Below, one piece after another: positions 61,478 to 64,000 of a stretch of DNA of 64,000 nucleotides. Source of the stretch: Antedon mediterranea (lineage: Eukaryota; Echinodermata; Crinoidea; Comatulida; Antedonidae); contig NC_092677.1 in NCBI RefSeq assembly GCF_964355755.1, forward strand, positions 13,288,601 to 13,352,600, written 5' to 3'. The position numbers and the translations under genes were made by a program. Below the pieces are notes generated by a model. That model did no database searches, was not told where the DNA came from, and saw only the letters and a program-made list of their open reading frames with translations. Within the stretch, counting starts at the first letter, position 1. Each line of letters begins with the position of its first letter.

Positions 61478-61740
61478 CAATGTGGCCGAGCTGTAAGGCA
61501 GGGGAGCAACAAACTTTAATCATATAATTGGCTCAACTACTTGACAATATCGTAGTTTTGGTTGTATAAGCAGTCTTCTAGGATAACAAGGACTTAAAAC
61601 TGGAGGTCCAGCTTGTGCACACGTTAAAGAACCGGGAAAGAACCTAGTGCATCTTTCAGAAGAGTAGGGGGTTACCTTGGTGTACTGGGTCATTCCCTGT
61701 CGTTCTAGGTAGACCTGGTACTAATGGTTAACATGGGTCC
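61478..61740 (+). mobile_element. Probable tRNA-related SINE
   Basis: TGTGGCCGAGCTGTAAGGCA resembles the A-box region of Leu/Ser-type tRNA. No convincing B-box follows. The body contains GTGCACACGTTAAAGAACC, CAGAAGAGTAGGGGG and TGTACTGGGTCATTCCCTG, which look like a conserved SINE central domain. No A-rich tail is clear. I base the call on overall style, not on a matched copy in this window. Confidence 0.45.
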
Positions 61741-62654
61741 GTTAAGACCTAATCCAATCTACATTACTACTATTATGCCAAAACCAATGTTTCGACTTAA
61801 GTTATCATTTAAAGTTGTTTAATTTTAGAGGGAATTACTATCACAAACTATTTTGAATTATACCTTTTTGAATTATTAATAACCAAACAATACATGTCAA
61901 GTCATTTAAACTTTACTACCTACTGTAGATTTTTTTTTTAACAATAGTTCGAAAGCCTAAACGATGATGTAATAAGTGATATCATAATTGACTCAAAAAT
62001 AAGAACATGATATAATTCATATTATACTATATTAATAGGTAAATACCATTGATTAGTAGAATATATAATATACAAGAGGTTGAATATCCCATCTGCTTGG
62101 CTGTATTTCAAAAGTCATCTTGTGTGTGTACGGCGCGAGAAGAAAACACATCTAAAGGTTATCAATCACCCATCCTAGTTGTTGACATGTGCGATGATAA
62201 TTCACTTCATTTCATAACTCATTGGATCTTTTAATGATCGTCGTTCGTCATTCAGGTGAAATATACAATTCCCCATATGACGACTTGTCAACGTGGACAC
62301 ACAGGCACCTACTCTCCCCAATCAATCATTTCAACATCATTTAAAATACTCCTCTCTCTCTTTTTTCATCATTTTTTTTTTTCTCAAACCATTAATTAAT
62401 AATTTTGAAAATTGTAAACTATCACATTGAAAGGATGAGTAAGATGAGGGGAACAGAAGGTTTTGAAAATGAAAGGAATGAATTTTTTTTAAATTGACTA
62501 GATATTATAAATACTCTCAATATTACATTATTAGTTGTGAATATGAAAAACCGGTATTTCTCAGTTTAGTTATCTATCCAAGTTTGATAACCTACAGGTT
62601 TGAATAAAAAAAAATCAATATTCAAATCAAAGCTACTTGATATCAGAGAGTTGT
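61741..62654. other. AT-rich spacer
   Basis: 62040-62330 is less AT-rich and holds an unrecognised 61-codon plus-strand ORF. Otherwise nothing. Confidence 0.4.
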
Positions 62655-63104
62655 TATAAGCCAAAGGCTAGACGGCATAATCCTGACTGGAAGGTGATTC
62701 CAACAGGAGAGGGAACCAACAAGATGGTGGCCGCAAATCTGTTCAAAGATATTATTTAACCTATAAAACAATAATCTAATATAACAAATTACGACCAAAT
62801 AAAAACAGTAAAGTTTTTATAATTTAAATATATTGTTAATCACAATGGTATAAATAATTTCTGGGTAATTTCTAGCAATTTTTGTATACGAGGATAATAT
62901 AGAATATGGTGCGTGCGTATATCAAAGGGAGAATGTAAAGACTGCTTCTCACGCCAATACGCCCAACACAGTCATAGTAGTGCATGACTGCGTAGGGGGC
63001 ATATCAAATGGTTGTTACAGCCGCCATCTTGTTGCTTCCCCTTCATGAACAATCATTCATCACTGCAATAACATTGGAGTTGACGTTCTAGCCTCCGGCT
63101 ATAA
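62655..63104. mobile_element. TIR DNA element, about 450 bp, with long imperfect arms
   Basis: TATAAGCCAAAGGCTAGACG at the left matches the reverse complement of the right end, TTTATAGCCGGAGGCTAGAA. A second paired block, CAACAAGATGG(T/C)GGC, lies about 55-65 bp inside each end (62719-62736 and inverted 63021-63037). The interior is AT-rich without a coding frame, so it is a non-autonomous element. Confidence 0.75.
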
Positions 63105-64000
63105 AATCTTTGGGAAATTTTTAACTATTCATGTAATGTTATTATGCATGTGACCTCTATGAAAAGGTTAGATTAAAACAGATCAAAGACTTTACTGGTT
63201 CATGTATAATACAGTAGGAAAGAATACTAAAAAACTGACCACGATCATTTCTTGGTCTACAGTCCACACAGAACAACATTGTAAAAAATAAAAATGTATG
63301 AACAACTATGAACAGAGATTACTAATCTACTCTTTAACCTTTCACTGCGCAGCACTAGTCCCACCTATGTGTGTAATATTTAATGTACAAAAAGTATTTT
63401 AAAAATCCCACCAATAAAACTGAATTCAAATTTCACAGAGGGCGCCATGTACCGTACATACACAAGTCAAAAGTTGTTTGTGAGAACCAAAATAAAAAGC
63501 TATAAAATAGCTTACAGAATTGGCAAAAGAAAAAAAGAAAACTATATCCATAACAAACATGATTACATTTAAAACTCGCATAGATGGTAAATGGTAAACA
63601 TATGACCAAAGAAAAAGTCTTGGTCAAAGTCATAGAAAACACACACAAAAAAAAAAAAAAAAGAAAAAGCGTCTCGGCCACATAGTTGTGGAAAACATAT
63701 GAGCAAAGCAAAAATGAGAAAGAAGGAGATCGGAGAGAAACAATATTTACTGTTCTTTTTACAAAAATATATATATCTATCATTTTTCGCTTACCTGAAA
63801 AAACCGACATTAGCCCTTTTCTCCATAGTGAGAGAACAATATGTATATGAATGCCCCTACCTGAAAATGGTACTGTCCACAACTGGGGCCTTTAGTGGAA
63901 ACAAACAATATTCCACTGTCATTTCTTTTTGCCGACCATGTTTTATAAACAAAGTGGTTGTTTGATGTTGTCTCAGTCTCCATTGAGACTTGATAATCTT
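63105..64000. other. AT-rich end of window
   Basis: Opposing ORFs at 63433-63882 (minus, F/L/S/C-rich) and 63699-63965 (plus) flank an A-run (63645-63665). They show no domain, and the minus one is explained by A-rich plus-strand sequence. No gene called. Confidence 0.5.

Noticed and set aside
63433-63882. 149-codon minus-strand ORF
   Set aside because: F/L/S/C-rich translation of A-rich plus-strand DNA, with no domain, splice context or conservation evidence.

Overview
This is a gene-poor, AT-rich (roughly 30% G+C by eye) animal nuclear window. It has no operons, no dense ORFs and no bacterial or phage hallmarks. It does have short interspersed elements (5S- and tRNA-derived), truncated non-LTR retrotransposon tails, many short terminal-inverted-repeat (TIR) DNA elements, and three large tandem arrays. 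The 5S-headed SINE, the CR1/L2-like LINE tails, the PIF/Harbinger relic and frequent AGGCCT/TAGGCCTA words suggest a marine invertebrate, perhaps a deuterostome such as an echinoderm. That assignment is inference with low confidence.

Layout. 1-10 kb: AT-rich DNA with a 142-bp tandem duplication (1231-1575), a cluster of AACCGGTT-like words (2034-2180), a 5S-derived SINE (3351-3755), a pyrimidine-rich strand-asymmetric tract (4385-5045) and the first miniature inverted-repeat elements (MITEs). 10-20 kb: a 670-bp TA-flanked TIR element (12358-13027), MITE copies, a MITE carrying a 7 x 21-bp array (14842-15071) and a MITE relic swollen by 22 nearly identical 28-bp repeats (18257-19034). 20-33 kb: mostly single-copy DNA, some of it less AT-rich and possibly conserved noncoding, with two more MITE copies, a truncated LINE tail (27485-27797) and two weak minus-strand exon candidates (30943-31163; 32745-32852). 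33-45 kb: more single-copy DNA, tRNA-derived SINEs, and a 1.4-kb array of 21-bp units whose core reads as an uninterrupted heptad-repeat ORF (39831-40796). 45-64 kb: an inverted-repeat hairpin (48991-49136), a 2.4-kb satellite of 34-bp dimers (51165-53578), retroposon remains, a decayed PIF/Harbinger transposon with a broken Myb/SANT-like reading frame (57092-58080), a LINE tail retaining the end of its reverse-transcriptase ORF (58869-59405), a SINE-like element and a 450-bp TIR element with YY1-like motifs at both ends (62655-63104).

No complete host protein-coding gene can be supported. The window reads as an intergenic region or long intron whose visible history is transposon insertion followed by tandem amplification inside some insertions. 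I found no convincing new enzymatic or defence system. The best leads are the arrays born inside MITEs, the heptad-coding minisatellite, the inverted-repeat elements carrying regulatory-type motifs, and the one plausible terminal exon at 32745-32852.
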